Shown here in pieces: positions 42,069 to 50,369 of a stretch of 64,000 bases of DNA. The stretch is from the NCBI RefSeq assembly GCF_030719035.1, contig NZ_CP132203.1, forward strand, positions 434,001 through 498,000, written 5' to 3'. Each line of letters opens with the position of its first letter. The first letter of the stretch is position 1. The position numbers and the translations under genes are program-made. The notes beneath the pieces were generated by a model. It made no database searches, had not been told where the DNA came from, and saw only the letters and a program-made list of their open reading frames with translations. The DNA comes from Hahella sp. HNIBRBA332 (lineage in GTDB: Bacteria; Pseudomonadota; Gammaproteobacteria; Pseudomonadales; Oleiphilaceae).

Positions 42069-42881
42069 ATGAGTGTTAACCCGATAAACGAAGCGAATAA
42101 TACATTCGCTTTTTCTATTGATATGGAAGGCTCCGCTCCAGTCAAAGGCCCCAAGCAGGAGGCTTCTCTGGTGCTCAGCGACGGTAAGCATGATATTCCG
42201 TTGATGCGTTTCAGTCGCGAGACCTATCAACCGCAACTGGAGCGCCCTGACGGCAGCGCAGGGACTCCCGGCAAGCAGTTTGACGGCAAGTTGTCGGAAG
42301 CCAGCGCGACCCTGGAAGTGGATATCTTCGCGATCATGAGCTTGATCCACGAACTGGCGCAGACGCAGAAGAAAGGCGCCCGCGACATTCGTCATGGCGA
42401 GTACCAGCAGAAGTGGCAGTCGCTGGAAAACGCCGGCAAGGAGCTGCGTGATTCCGCAGGCAAAGAACTTGCGGCGTCCCTGGTGCAAGGCGCCTTTCAG
42501 ATCGCCGGCGGCGCTGCGTCCATCAAGCTGACGATTTCCTCGACGAAGCAAACGAGCGCGTTGATGAAAGACACCAAACTTGATCCGGCGCAGTTGCAGT
42601 TGAAGCTGCAGGTGCCGCAAAACCTGACCAACCTGGGACAGACCTACACCCAGATGGCGGGTGGCGTCGGTACGGTGGTTGCGGCGCCCTTGACCTATGA
42701 GTCCAAGCTAGACCAGGAGCAGCAGAAGCAACATGAAGCTGAATCCGAAAAGCATTCGGCGAATATCGACGAAGCCAAGGATTTCATTCAGACCATGAAA
42801 GAAATCATGGATGACGTCAGAGCTAAACTGTCAGCTATTGAGCAATCCAAGCACGAAACGCGGCAGAAGATATTCTCTTGA
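42069..42881 (+). CDS. sctB: Minor translocator SctB (YopD/EspB family)
   Basis: A 270-residue translocator partner of SctE. One moderately hydrophobic stretch (ASLVQGAFQIAGGAASIKL, about 135-155) is the likely membrane segment. The C-terminal helix (NIDEAKDFIQTMKEIMDDVR) resembles the amphipathic helix of YopD and PopD. The segment IFAIMSLIHELAQTQKKGAR is also reminiscent of EspB. ATG 42069 has AGGAG just upstream; a 30-codon extension overlaps sctE and is unlikely. Last gene of the translocon operon. Confidence 0.87.
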   Translation: MSVNPINEANNTFAFSIDMEGSAPVKGPKQEASLVLSDGKHDIPLMRFSRETYQPQLERPDGSAGTPGKQFDGKLSEASATLEVDIFAIMSLIHELAQTQKKGARDIRHGEYQQKWQSLENAGKELRDSAGKELAASLVQGAFQIAGGAASIKLTISSTKQTSALMKDTKLDPAQLQLKLQVPQNLTNLGQTYTQMAGGVGTVVAAPLTYESKLDQEQQKQHEAESEKHSANIDEAKDFIQTMKEIMDDVRAKLSAIEQSKHETRQKIFS

Positions 42882-42900
42882 TCATTTTGGTAATGCAGTA

Positions 42901-42937
42901 ACAAAAACGGCTGATCTGGATGATCAGCCGTTTTTGT
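42901..42937 (+). terminator. Strong terminator closing the translocon operon
   Basis: A perfect 16-bp stem (42901-42916 with 42922-42937) and a 5-nt loop. The stem's G/C core is flanked by A5 and T5 tracts, so it can stop transcription from either strand, serving both sctB and the convergent PEP-CTERM gene. Confidence 0.93.
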
Positions 42938-42973
42938 CAGGGCGGGATGAAGAAAGCGTTGGAGGTCAGACAA

Positions 42974-43564
42974 CTATGATTTACGTCGCGCTCTTCCCGC
43001 TAATCCCAAGAGAGCGGCGCCGTATAAGGCTAAGGTTGCTGGCTCGGGAACCTTCTGAATTTTGATACTGGAAATATCAAATTTTACTGTGGCGTTGACG
43101 TCAAGCGTCAAGCTGCCTGAATCGAATAGAGTAACGGGAAGTTGGGTCAGGCCCGGGGAAAGAGGCTCTTTGAAATTAAGCTCAAAATCAGCGATGTCAA
43201 AATAGAAAACAGGAATGTTGTCGGAGGGTGCTTCGTCAGTGAAACTAAAGGTGTTTTTATCCATACCCGCTATCATTTCAAAGGGAGGCGCCGTGCTCTC
43301 GCCTGAGCTGCCAAAAGAGTAATCACCGACTCTTGCGCTCCAGGAGCTAATCACAATTTTTCGATCATCCGGCGATCCTACGATATCGTAAGTGAGGCTT
43401 CCAAACATTGAGGTTCCAATATTGGGAAAATCCCTTTCAGGAAAGTAGGGGTCAAACACATTACTGACTTCTTTCAGACTTCCTGAAAACTGATAGGTAA
43501 TGGGAGTGGCGCGAACCGCGGAGGAAAGCGTTAGGACAGTTAAGAATAACCAAACTTTCTTCAT
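42974..43564 (-). CDS. PEP-CTERM exported protein of unknown function
   Basis: A 196-residue secreted protein. A signal peptide covers about 1-19 (cut after AVRA). The C terminus has VPEPATLALYGAALLGLAG followed by RARRKS: the PEP motif, a hydrophobic segment and a basic tail that define PEP-CTERM sorting signals processed by exosortase. The central part is beta-rich (ITYQFSGSLKEVSNVFDPYF, MFGSLTYDIV), as in other members of the class. No exosortase or exopolysaccharide gene is in the window. It is convergent with the translocon operon. Confidence 0.9.
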   Translation of the reverse strand: MKKVWLFLTVLTLSSAVRATPITYQFSGSLKEVSNVFDPYFPERDFPNIGTSMFGSLTYDIVGSPDDRKIVISSWSARVGDYSFGSSGESTAPPFEMIAGMDKNTFSFTDEAPSDNIPVFYFDIADFELNFKEPLSPGLTQLPVTLFDSGSLTLDVNATVKFDISSIKIQKVPEPATLALYGAALLGLAGRARRKS

Positions 43565-44240
43565 GAGAATTCCTTGTTTAAAGTACCCTTTAATTCAACG
43601 TATTACGCATAATGCGTGCCATTTTTCATATTCCCTGTCGGTGTCAGCTTTATCTGTGAGGTCAATCTACAGCAACTTATATTTTTGTAAACTTTGCTGA
43701 CATTTGGAGCAGCTCCACGGCGTTTGTGGTTGTCTTTGCTATTTGAACCCTTGCCGCCGTAGTTCATGTTGTCTCGACACTCAAGTAAGCGAACGTCAAT
43801 TATAAATAAACGACGTCGCATTATGTATGGGGCGCTGTCGTCTTTCTTACGTTAAGTTTTGCTTTTGTAAAAATTACCGACGTACCGGGAGTTTCACTCC
43901 CAAGTTACAAGCGCTCAGCCACACGGGAATCCGTTCCTTATTGCCCAAACGCCCGTCTGTGAACTCCAGTGGGCAAAATAATTCGCTCTATATCTTGGTT
44001 CCGTAAGCGAAGGTTTCGGCATAATCACTCCTTCCTGTTATAGGTGAGTCGTCAGTCCTGACTGGGTGTGCAAGCGTGATTACAGCAATGAGATCTGAGT
44101 TCGATTATACAGAAAGCGAGGGACTGTTTTGTATGCGCGGCGACCTAAGCTTTGGTTTAGGCTAGGAGTTTAGAAAGGGCGCCTTTTGCGGAGGCCGACC
44201 GCAAAGATGCAGTCGGCCAGCATGAAGGGAAGTGAGGCGG
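43565..44240. other. 676-bp region without a recognisable gene
   Basis: No supported gene. Visible structure includes a GGGAGT/ACTCCC hairpin around 43890 and a longer inverted pair, TAATCAC at 44022-44028 with GTGATTA at 44076-44082, enclosing a smaller CAGT/ACTG stem. These could fold into a 60-nt RNA element; no known riboswitch class was recognised. Confidence 0.4.
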
Positions 44241-45269
44241 CTATAGTTGTTGCACGTAACGGATGGCGTCCCGTTCGTTGGATGTGGTCCAGCCGTCTTC
44301 CAATATCGCCGTTAGCAAGTTGCGCAGTGGCGTATGTGCTTTCAGACTGCTTTTGATAATGGGCGTCGAGCGGCGCACTCGGTTGACGTAAAGCAGCGCC
44401 ACATCGTCCGCGTCTGAGTTATACGCCCAGTCCAGCTCTTTGAAGACGCTGTAAACTTTGTCCATTTCGTAGCTGCACTTTTCCACCAGGTCGCGGGCGA
44501 TGGCTTCTTCGTCGGTGTTGAACATCTGTGTATGTTTGTCCAGAAAGGTTTTCACGAACGGATCGTTGGAGGCGGCGACTTCAATGTAGGCTTCGTCCGC
44601 AACGATAGAGCCCAGAACGCCGCCGACCACCGCGCCAATGGCGACGCCTACCGGGCCGGCCCATAATCCCGCCACCGCGCCTCCCGCTGCGCCGCCGGCG
44701 AAACCGCCGCCCAGGTTTGCCGCTTCTCTACCTGTCGCCCGGGTTTTATCTTCGGCGGAAGCGATGTTGTAGATGGCGATGCCGGCGCTCAATAACCAAA
44801 GCGCTCGACCGGCTTTGCCCAGGCGAATGGCTTTCGCGGAGACTTTGGGGTTCGCTCTGCCGGAGCTTTCCACGATCTGCAAAAAGACGTGATCCTGATC
44901 CGCTTTGCTCAGCTGCGAGAAGGATTTACTGAACAGGCGCTTGGCGTACTTGTCGCACAGTACATCCAAATCCAGCCCCTTCGCTTTGAGGGCGCGGGCT
45001 TTGGCGCGTCCGATGTCGCTGGATTTGGTTCTGGCCCACTCCATGATTTCATTACGCATCTGGTTGGCGGCCTGCGCCGCCTCGCTGGGGCTCATCTGAC
45101 GGCTATTGACGAGATCTTTCAACGATTCCGCGTAGGCCTTGGTTTTCTCCATGTACATCCGGCGGACGTTGCTGTCTTGAATAAAGCGTTGCCCGAAATT
45201 GACGGCCTGGATTTCAAACTGCCTGATGGCTTCATGCGCGCTGTTATTGTTGGATTGATTGTCCGGCAT
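44241..45269 (-). CDS. Unrecognised glycine-zipper membrane protein
   Basis: A 342-residue protein I cannot assign. The first ~130 residues are charged and helical (AYAESLKDLVNSRQMSPSEA). Residues about 155-230 hold two hydrophobic stretches: WLLSAGIAIYNIA, and a glycine-zipper run with GGGFAGGAAGGAVAGLWAG and VAIGAVVGGVLGSIV. The C terminus is soluble and helical. Glycine-zipper hairpins occur in pore-forming toxins and in some type VI effectors, but also in harmless membrane proteins. It follows a 138-residue gene by 34 bp with its own AAGGGA ribosome site, suggesting a two-gene operon. No signal peptide. Confidence 0.6.
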   Translation of the reverse strand: MPDNQSNNNSAHEAIRQFEIQAVNFGQRFIQDSNVRRMYMEKTKAYAESLKDLVNSRQMSPSEAAQAANQMRNEIMEWARTKSSDIGRAKARALKAKGLDLDVLCDKYAKRLFSKSFSQLSKADQDHVFLQIVESSGRANPKVSAKAIRLGKAGRALWLLSAGIAIYNIASAEDKTRATGREAANLGGGFAGGAAGGAVAGLWAGPVGVAIGAVVGGVLGSIVADEAYIEVAASNDPFVKTFLDKHTQMFNTDEEAIARDLVEKCSYEMDKVYSVFKELDWAYNSDADDVALLYVNRVRRSTPIIKSSLKAHTPLRNLLTAILEDGWTTSNERDAIRYVQQL

Positions 45270-45303
45270 ACTAGGTTCCCTTTAGTCGTAGTCGCATAGT
45301 CGC

Positions 45304-45720
45304 TTAGTCGCGTCGAGTAATGATTATCTGCGTGCGTCGGAAAAACTTATCGGAGCGCTGAACTCCCGGAACCGCTTCGGCTTTCCACAAAAAGCGCGGC
45401 TCCAGCAACCATTCCGCCCGGATCTTGAGACCCGGCCAGAAGATGAAATCTATATGATTGGCGCGTGCGTCGATGAATTGAAATACGCCCCCTGTGTATT
45501 CGGCGGAGAGCGTGACGTCTTCTTTCACATGACCTCTGCGGTCGAGGTGTTGTATATGCAGCGTTTCTTCGTAGGGACAGTCTTCGCTGAAGAAGGCCAG
45601 ATATTCCTGGTCTCGGGTGAAATGCGCTTCGTAGACGAGACCTTCAGGCGTCGGAAAGGGGAAAGTCGCCTTGTCCGCCAGGGTGAGGGCGTTGGTTTCT
45701 TCTCTGATCGGGGCAGTCAT
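45304..45720 (-). CDS. Unrecognised 138-residue protein, partner of the glycine-zipper gene
   Basis: A small, probably cytosolic protein with many strand-like segments (FPFPTPEGLVYEAHFTRD, HIQHLDRRGHVKEDVTLSAE, HIDFIFWPGLKIRAEWLL). No family recognised. It is cotranscribed upstream of the 342-residue membrane protein; the gap between them carries four copies of TAGTCG, the last covering the stop codon. An adaptor, chaperone or immunity role is possible but speculative. Confidence 0.6.
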   Translation of the reverse strand: MTAPIREETNALTLADKATFPFPTPEGLVYEAHFTRDQEYLAFFSEDCPYEETLHIQHLDRRGHVKEDVTLSAEYTGGVFQFIDARANHIDFIFWPGLKIRAEWLLEPRFLWKAEAVPGVQRSDKFFRRTQIIITRRD

Positions 45721-45895
45721 ACGCTTTATGCTCGTGATGTGAGTTCAGTCCTTTAGCTCTTTGCAAAGCGTTCGCCGCTCTACCATAGCGTGGCGGGGAA
45801 GGGTTAGGCAAGCTTTTGATGAAGCCCTTGGGCTCGGGGTTGAGATGGTATGGAGCGCACGATGAAAACAGGTGGTCATCGTGCGCGAAGGGCGG

Positions 45896-46327
45896 TTATT
45901 TCATGCCGATAGACTTCAAAAACTCGTCTTCCGTCAGTCTCGGGTGATCCCCGACGAAGGCATAGCCCGCGGGCTTGTGGTCAATGTAGATCTCGCCCGC
46001 CATTTTGAACTGCGACTGATCGTCGAACAGACCGCTCCAGAGATATTTCTCACCTGTAGGCTTCAGGTGGTAGTACAGGTTGGTTCCGCAGTGCTTGCAG
46101 AACGCTCGCTGCGCCCATTCTGACGAATCGTAAGCGGTGATGTTGTCTTCGCCTTCGAATACGGCTTCCTGCGCTGAGATCGCCATGGAAGGTCCGCCAT
46201 TCCAGCGTCGGCACATGCCGCAGTGGCAGGCATGGTACTCAGGGTTGACGTTCTTGGCGGCCACTTTCACAGCGCCACACAGGCATTGGCCGGTTAATGG
46301 TCCGGCGATAGTCTTGCTTTCGCTCAT
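45896..46327 (-). CDS. GFA/CENP-V domain protein
   Basis: A 143-residue zinc protein of the glutathione-dependent formaldehyde-activating-like (GFA) family. Zinc-binding cysteines are in GQCLCGAVKV, HACHCGMCRRW and AFCKHCGTNLYY, matching the family pattern. The start at 46327 has AGAGGG 7 bases upstream and is preferred to a 29-codon extension. Most members have no proven formaldehyde activity, so only the domain call is firm. Confidence 0.88.
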   Translation of the reverse strand: MSESKTIAGPLTGQCLCGAVKVAAKNVNPEYHACHCGMCRRWNGGPSMAISAQEAVFEGEDNITAYDSSEWAQRAFCKHCGTNLYYHLKPTGEKYLWSGLFDDQSQFKMAGEIYIDHKPAGYAFVGDHPRLTEDEFLKSIGMK

Positions 46328-46539
46328 GTAGTATCCCTCTGACTTTTTACTTGGTTTTATCGTATGTTTCGCAACGGCTTTGGTTTCGTCACAGCTATAG
46401 TCTCGACACGACAATACTACCTGTCTGCTACTGACAGCATTGTGTCAGGAGCCAGCAGCCAGATTACAATTTTCCGCCGTGAAGAACAAAAGCGAGTTGC
46501 AACGCCTTTTCTCTATTAACCGCAATGGGAGCCCAAGTC

Positions 46540-46620
46540 ATGACTGAGCGTGTGAAATGTGAAAAACTGTCGTGCGACCATATGATCCTGCCCAGCACCG
46601 CTGAGCGCACAGGTAACTGA
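46540..46620 (+). pseudogene. 26-residue remnant of a C-ILP-TA-CMPC type protein
   Basis: A short frame with a good GGGAG ribosome site encodes MTERVKCEKLSCDHMILPST and six more residues. Its Cys and MILPSTAERTG pattern matches the N-terminal motif of a common group of small bacterial proteins that continue with G-x-CMPC; here the frame stops at TGA before that part. A truncated gene is the most likely reading. Confidence 0.45.
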
Positions 46621-47322
46621 CTAAATATCTGATAGCGGCTTGGGCGAACCAGTTGGCTCTATTGCTTGGCGTGTCTTGTTTCTCACGTTATTAACCGCCT
46701 TGCTCAACGGATAATACACCCAATCCGTCAGCCCTCGCGGCGCCAGCATTGGGCGGATGTCCACCAGTGGCGTGCCGGAGTTCAGCCAGACGTTAAATTG
46801 GTCTGGCGTGAGGAGCAATGGCATGCGGTGGTGTAATGCCTGTAAAGAGGGTGAGGCTTCGGTGGTGATGATGGCGCAGGATTCGAGATAGGCGTCGCCT
46901 TTGCTCCAGATATCCCAGATGCCGCCGAAAAAACAGTGGCCGGATTCTGGTTTGATGTAATAGGGTTGTTTGACGCCGTTTTCCAGCTTCCACTCGATAA
47001 AGCCGCTGGCGGGAATAATTGCGCGGCGGCGCTGGAATGAACCTTTGAAAGCCTTGCTGGTTTCAATAGTCTCCGCTTTAGCGTTGAACATGTTGTACTT
47101 GGCGGTTGGCTCCGGCGCCCAGCTTGGCGTCAGTCACCAGCGCATACCCCTGAAAAAGTTCTTCAGTTCTTCCTGCACTGCGACCATCACTTCTTCTTTG
47201 GGGGCGATATTCAACAAATCGTCCTGGTAAAAATGCGACTTCAATCCGGTAGTATCGAATCCGAGCGAGTCCATCAGAGCAATCACGACAGGGGAGTCGG
47301 TGACATTGAATCTTCCACACAT
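46621..47322 (-). pseudogene. yedK: yedK-like SRAP gene interrupted by an in-frame stop
   Basis: SRAP-domain protein (YedK/HMCES), which crosslinks to abasic sites in single-stranded DNA through Cys2. The N-terminal part starts MCGRFNVTD at 47322 with GAGG upstream and reaches FFRGMRW. A TGA at 47136-47134 follows, and the same frame continues LTPSWAPEPTAKYNMFNAKA, then AIIPASGFIEWK and the HHRMPLLL motif to 46621. The stop sits where the family has Gly in MRWGL-PSWA, so a GGA-to-TGA change would explain it. Without the stop the protein would be 233 residues, normal for YedK. A sequencing error cannot be excluded. Confidence 0.85.
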
Positions 47323-47576
47323 AGCAGCCTCTGCGTAATGGCGGCGCCTGTGGCAAGTGTAGACCGTAATCCTGTGGTTATGGCGTAAGTTTGGTTGGAG
47401 ATGACGTGATCGTAACAAACAACATGCAGGATATAAGCCGGTTTATGTCAAATATGCGAAAACAGTGGAAATTCCCTCTTGGTAATATGGCGGGCTGGCG
47501 CTTATAGTTATCCCTGCCTGTTTACCACTGGTGAGCTAGTTAAGTTTGCCGTAGCTTGATTCTCCAGAGTATCGCC

Positions 47577-49862
47577 ATGCTTGAGCCATTAAAAATTCTT
47601 AGGGAAATATTTCAGGAGGCTGCTGATTTACACGCCGCCAAAGACCTGTCTGAACTGATCGTCGACCGTGTGCAGTCCGCTATGCGGGCGGATGTCTGCA
47701 GTATTTATTTGTTGGATGAAACCTCCCAGGAATTGGTGTTGATGGCGACGCGGGGGTTGGACCCTGAATCCGTGGGACGCGTGCGTCTGCCCGTCGGGCA
47801 GGGGCTGGTCGGTTATATTGCGCAGCATCAGTCATTGATGAACGTGGACAGCGCGGAAAAGCACCCTAACTTCAAATATTTCCCGGAAACCCGCGAAGAG
47901 CGCTTCTCGGCTTTTCTGGGCGCGCCGATTATCAACTTCCGCAAGAATATCGGCGTTATCGCGGTGCAAAAAAAAGAAGCCGCGTACTTCAGCGATGAGC
48001 AGGAGGCGTTCGTCGTCACCATCGCCGCTCAGTTGGCCGGCCCATTGAGCCAATGGGTGCAGCAGGATGGCGTGTTTGACCGCGAAGTCTGTCGGGATAA
48101 ATTCAAGGCGAATCTGAAATTCCGTGGCGTCAAAGGCGCTGCAGGCATGGCGATCGGTCGCGTACATTGGATTGGTAAAGGTCACGACCTGGCGTCGGCG
48201 CCGGATCGGGAAGCCAAAGACGCCGAGCTGGAAATCGCCCGCTTCGCCAAAGCGCTTGAGTTGGCGAAAGATGAGCTGAACGCCAGCGGCGAGCGCATGG
48301 CGGGCACTCTGCCCAAGGACGTTCTGGCGCTGTTCGGCGTGTATCGCATGATCCTGGAAGATCAGGAACTGACAACCGAAACCGTCAATCACATTCACTC
48401 AGGACTCTGCGCGTCTTCCGCGTTACGCAAGACTGTCGAAGCGCATGCTCGTGTGTTCGAGAAAATGGACGACGCTTATCTGCGCGCCAAGGCGGACGAT
48501 ATCCGTCATATCGGCAATCGTATTTACGCCAATCTGCGTGGCGTCGACAGCGCTGATGTCATCGACGTCAGCGAGCCCACGATCATTGTGGGGAACAACC
48601 TGAGCATCACTGACGTCGCCCAGTTTCCGCCGGAACATCTTGTAGGGCTGGTGTGCACCAGCGGTTCTTCCTTGTCGCACATTGCGATTCTGGCGAATGC
48701 GTTGGGGATTCCCGCCGTCATGGGAATTGGCGATATCAAGCCTGCGCTGATCGAAAATGCAGAAGCGGTGGTGGACGGCTATCGTGCGGTAGTGGTGTTC
48801 AACCCCGTGGATGCGCTACGCAAAGAATTCAAGCGTCTTGCCAAGCAAGAGAAGAAACTGATCAAAGGGCTGGATGAGCTGCGCGATTTGCCGGCGCAAA
48901 CTCCTGATGGTTTTCGCGTCAAACTGTTCGCCAACACCGGCTTGTTGGCGGATATTTCACCTGGCTTGTTACGCGGCGCGGAAGGCGTGGGTCTGTATCG
49001 CTCGGAAATTCCGTTCATGGTGCATGAGTCCTTCCCCTCGGAAGAAGAGCAGGTGCAGATCTATCGCAAAGTGCTGGAAGCCTATGCGCCAAGACCCGTG
49101 TATATGCGCACCCTGGATATCGGCGGCGACAAGAACCTGCCCTATTTCAGTTTTACGGAAGAAAACCCGTTTCTGGGATGGCGGGGGATACGCTTTACGT
49201 TGGATAACACCGGTATCTTCATCAGTCAGATTCGCGCCATGCTCAAAGCCGGGCGTTATCTCGGCAATCTGAAAATACTGCTGCCCATGGTCAGCCGTCT
49301 GGATGAAATCGAGAGTTTCAGAAGTCTGCTGCAGGAAGCAATCGGTCAGTTGAAAGAAGCCGGCGTGGAGGTGGATGAACCGCAAGTCGGCGCTATGATC
49401 GAAGTGCCGTCGGCGATGGTGTTGTTGGAAGACTTGGCTGAGATGGTCGACTTCTTCTCCATTGGCAGTAATGATTTCACTCAATATATGCTGGCGGTGG
49501 ATCGTAACAACGCCAAAGTGTCTGACCTCTACGACTGGTTGAATCCGGCGGTGCTGCGCTCCATTGGCCGGGTGGTGAAAGTGGCGAAAAAGCATGGGGT
49601 GCCCGTCAGCGTCTGTGGCGAGATGGCGTCTGACCCTGCTGCAGTATTGCTGCTGCTGGGCATGGGAGTGGAGATGCTCAGCCTGTCTGCTTACAACCTG
49701 CCGAAAACCAAGTGGGTCATTCGTTCTGTTTCTCATCAGACGGCGGAGAAACTGTGGAAAAAAGCCTCGCGCATGCGTAATGAGAAAGAGATTCGCGCCA
49801 TGCTGAACGAAGTGCTGGATCAACATGGATTGGGCGGATTGATTCGCGCGGGATCGCAGTAG
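47577..49862 (+). CDS. ptsP: PTS-Ntr enzyme I (PtsP) with GAF domain
   Basis: A 761-residue phosphoenolpyruvate-protein phosphotransferase that starts the nitrogen-related PTS relay to NPr and PtsN. The N-terminal GAF domain (about 15-160) is followed by the enzyme I domains. The phosphorylated His368 lies in TSGSSLSHIAILANALG, and the PEP-binding barrel contains LYRSEIPFM, SIGSNDFTQYMLAVDR and VPVSVCGEMASDP. The frame opens at TTG 47556, but the ATG at 47577 (MLEPLKILREIF) agrees with family starts. The usual neighbour rppH is absent here. No clear terminator follows. Confidence 0.95.
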   Translation: MLEPLKILREIFQEAADLHAAKDLSELIVDRVQSAMRADVCSIYLLDETSQELVLMATRGLDPESVGRVRLPVGQGLVGYIAQHQSLMNVDSAEKHPNFKYFPETREERFSAFLGAPIINFRKNIGVIAVQKKEAAYFSDEQEAFVVTIAAQLAGPLSQWVQQDGVFDREVCRDKFKANLKFRGVKGAAGMAIGRVHWIGKGHDLASAPDREAKDAELEIARFAKALELAKDELNASGERMAGTLPKDVLALFGVYRMILEDQELTTETVNHIHSGLCASSALRKTVEAHARVFEKMDDAYLRAKADDIRHIGNRIYANLRGVDSADVIDVSEPTIIVGNNLSITDVAQFPPEHLVGLVCTSGSSLSHIAILANALGIPAVMGIGDIKPALIENAEAVVDGYRAVVVFNPVDALRKEFKRLAKQEKKLIKGLDELRDLPAQTPDGFRVKLFANTGLLADISPGLLRGAEGVGLYRSEIPFMVHESFPSEEEQVQIYRKVLEAYAPRPVYMRTLDIGGDKNLPYFSFTEENPFLGWRGIRFTLDNTGIFISQIRAMLKAGRYLGNLKILLPMVSRLDEIESFRSLLQEAIGQLKEAGVEVDEPQVGAMIEVPSAMVLLEDLAEMVDFFSIGSNDFTQYMLAVDRNNAKVSDLYDWLNPAVLRSIGRVVKVAKKHGVPVSVCGEMASDPAAVLLLLGMGVEMLSLSAYNLPKTKWVIRSVSHQTAEKLWKKASRMRNEKEIRAMLNEVLDQHGLGGLIRAGSQ

Positions 49863-50059
49863 CCCGGTCAAATCCGGCGCTAGGCGCGATGGCGCTTTAA
49901 CCTCATGGCGAAGGGCCCCGTTCCAAGGGCTTTTCGCCAAGTATTATTCACCCAAACAGGTGATTTCAAGCTATCGCCATCCTTGCATAATCCCTCTTAA
50001 CCGCTGCGGCGGCGTCAATAACTTCAAACACCTCTGTCATGTAAGACCTATTAAAAAGC

Positions 50060-50314
50060 ATGTTGCGCAAGACGCTTTATCGGGCCACTTTGGCGCTGTG
50101 TATTATTATGCTGGCGACGGCCGTCTGGTTGTGGACGCACCGTTCCATGGAGCTTGAGTTCAAGCGACCTGGATGGTTGTCCGGTTGGGGGCGCGAAGCG
50201 CCGTCCGCGCTATATGAGGCGCAAGTGGGGCGAGGGGCGCCTCAATACCCTCCGCAAGTTTCCAGCGAAGGGGCGACTATGCATGGCCTGAAACAAATAC
50301 GTGACATGGATTAG
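50060..50314 (+). CDS. Possible small single-pass membrane protein
   Basis: An 84-residue frame with one N-terminal hydrophobic helix (LYRATLALCIIMLATAVWLW) followed by a polar tail. No family was recognised. The ribosome site is weak. It lies alone between ptsP and the sensor kinase; it could be real or chance. Confidence 0.4.
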   Translation: MLRKTLYRATLALCIIMLATAVWLWTHRSMELEFKRPGWLSGWGREAPSALYEAQVGRGAPQYPPQVSSEGATMHGLKQIRDMD

Positions 50315-50369
50315 ATAGCGTGAATGCAAAGCTTGCTTGTTAGGAGGCTGATGTATATATCTAAAGCCC

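Noticed and set aside
43861..43960. tRNA gene or riboswitch on the minus strand
   Set aside because: The hairpin GGGAGT/ACTCCC looked tRNA-like at first, but no cloverleaf, T-loop consensus or CCA end could be fitted, and no c-di-GMP riboswitch consensus was found.
48969..49940. 323-codon minus-strand frame
   Set aside because: Shadow of ptsP.
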